DNA from: an uncultured Thermosynechococcus sp.
GTDB lineage: Bacteria > Cyanobacteriota > Cyanobacteriia > Thermosynechococcales > Thermosynechococcaceae
NCBI RefSeq assembly: GCF_938074695.1
Contig: NZ_CALJEM010000014.1
Span: forward strand, 1-34,288
DNA length: 34,288 nucleotides
Direction: 5' to 3'
Positions 34,139 to 34,288 of this stretch are shown piece by piece (the stretch's first letter is position 1; every line of letters starts with the position of its first letter). Position numbers and translations under genes: made by a program. The notes below the pieces were generated by a model that was not told the origin of the DNA, made no database searches, and worked only from the letters and a program-made list of their open reading frames with translations.

Positions 34139-34288
34139 ATGACGATCGCGATTGGACGAGCGCCAGCGGAGCGGGGATGGTTCGACATCCTCGACGACTG
34201 GCTCAAACGTGACAGATTTGTCTTTGTCGGCTGGTCAGGCATTCTCCTGTTTCCCTGCGCCTACCTTGCCCTCGGCGGCTGGTTGACC
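34139..34288 (+). CDS. psbD: Photosystem II D2 protein, first 50 codons
   Basis: The frame from the ATG at 34139 reads [20 protein letters not shown] followed by [20 protein letters not shown], the highly conserved D2 N-terminus up to the first membrane helix. D2 forms the PSII reaction-centre heterodimer with D1 in the thylakoid membrane. The remaining roughly 300 residues lie beyond the window. AAGAGGA at 34123-34129 is the ribosome site. psbC, which often overlaps the psbD end, is not visible. The start is clear from family conservation. Confidence 0.98.
   Translation, partial: MTIAIGRAPAERGWFDILDDWLKRDRFVFVGWSGILLFPCAYLALGGWLT

Noticed and set aside
1-34288. Frequent GCGATCGC octamers considered as mobile repeats
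   Set aside because: This is HIP1, a well-known abundant palindrome of many cyanobacterial genomes, found here in genes and spacers alike.
1-34288. tRNA, rRNA and CRISPR features
   Set aside because: No T-loop GTTCGAATC-type motifs with matching acceptor stems, no rRNA signature stretches, and no short direct repeats with unique spacers were seen by eye.

Overview
The window looks like chromosomal DNA of a unicellular thermophilic cyanobacterium close to Thermosynechococcus. It carries many copies of the HIP1 octamer GCGATCGC. It encodes PipX (the PII/NtcA partner), CcsA for c-type cytochromes, a cyanobacterial CobW, and the first 50 codons of psbD (photosystem II D2) at the right edge. The genus assignment is inference from overall gene and protein character; no search was run.

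Layout. (1) 1-5305, minus strand: obgE, a secreted TPR-CHAT protease-like protein, and murJ running off the left edge. (2) 5306-6039: a decayed stretch with a probable IS200/IS605 TnpB tail and a broken, unrecognised coding region. (3) 6036-9686: ROK glucokinase, then a pipX-merR pair on the minus strand, diverging from sppA-trmD across a promoter that contains a perfect dyad. (4) 10054-16918: a 1286-residue PAS/GAF/GGDEF/EAL protein followed after 4 nt by a SNF2-family helicase. (5) 16915-22275: a YaaW-type protein, divergent ccsA-tilS, and a second-type gyrase/topoisomerase A subunit whose 3' end overlaps tilS. (6) 22339-22905: a multiply broken RND efflux pump remnant. (7) 23152-24443: infC and an M50-type membrane peptidase. 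(8) 30863 down to 24436, minus strand: a tight run glcD-cobW-(double-RCK channel-like protein)-FHA-mnmD. (9) 31031-33230: a sulfur cassette of persulfide dioxygenase, membrane rhodanese and TSUP transporter behind a strong promoter. (10) rbfA, then about 530 nt of non-coding DNA leading to psbD, with a candidate promoter, a HIP1 palindrome and a six-codon upstream ORF.

Most genes are housekeeping or known cyanobacterial families. The best candidates for something under-described are: the channel-like protein with RCK domains on both sides of a two-helix pore carrying an altered selectivity filter, coupled to a tail-anchored FHA protein; the upstream ORF in the psbD leader; the dyad in the sppA promoter beside a merR gene; and the secreted TPR-CHAT protein. 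Genes are packed very tightly: there are several 1-nt TAATG/TGATG couplings and four convergent pairs with overlapping 3' ends. I found no rRNA, tRNA, CRISPR array or intact insertion sequence.
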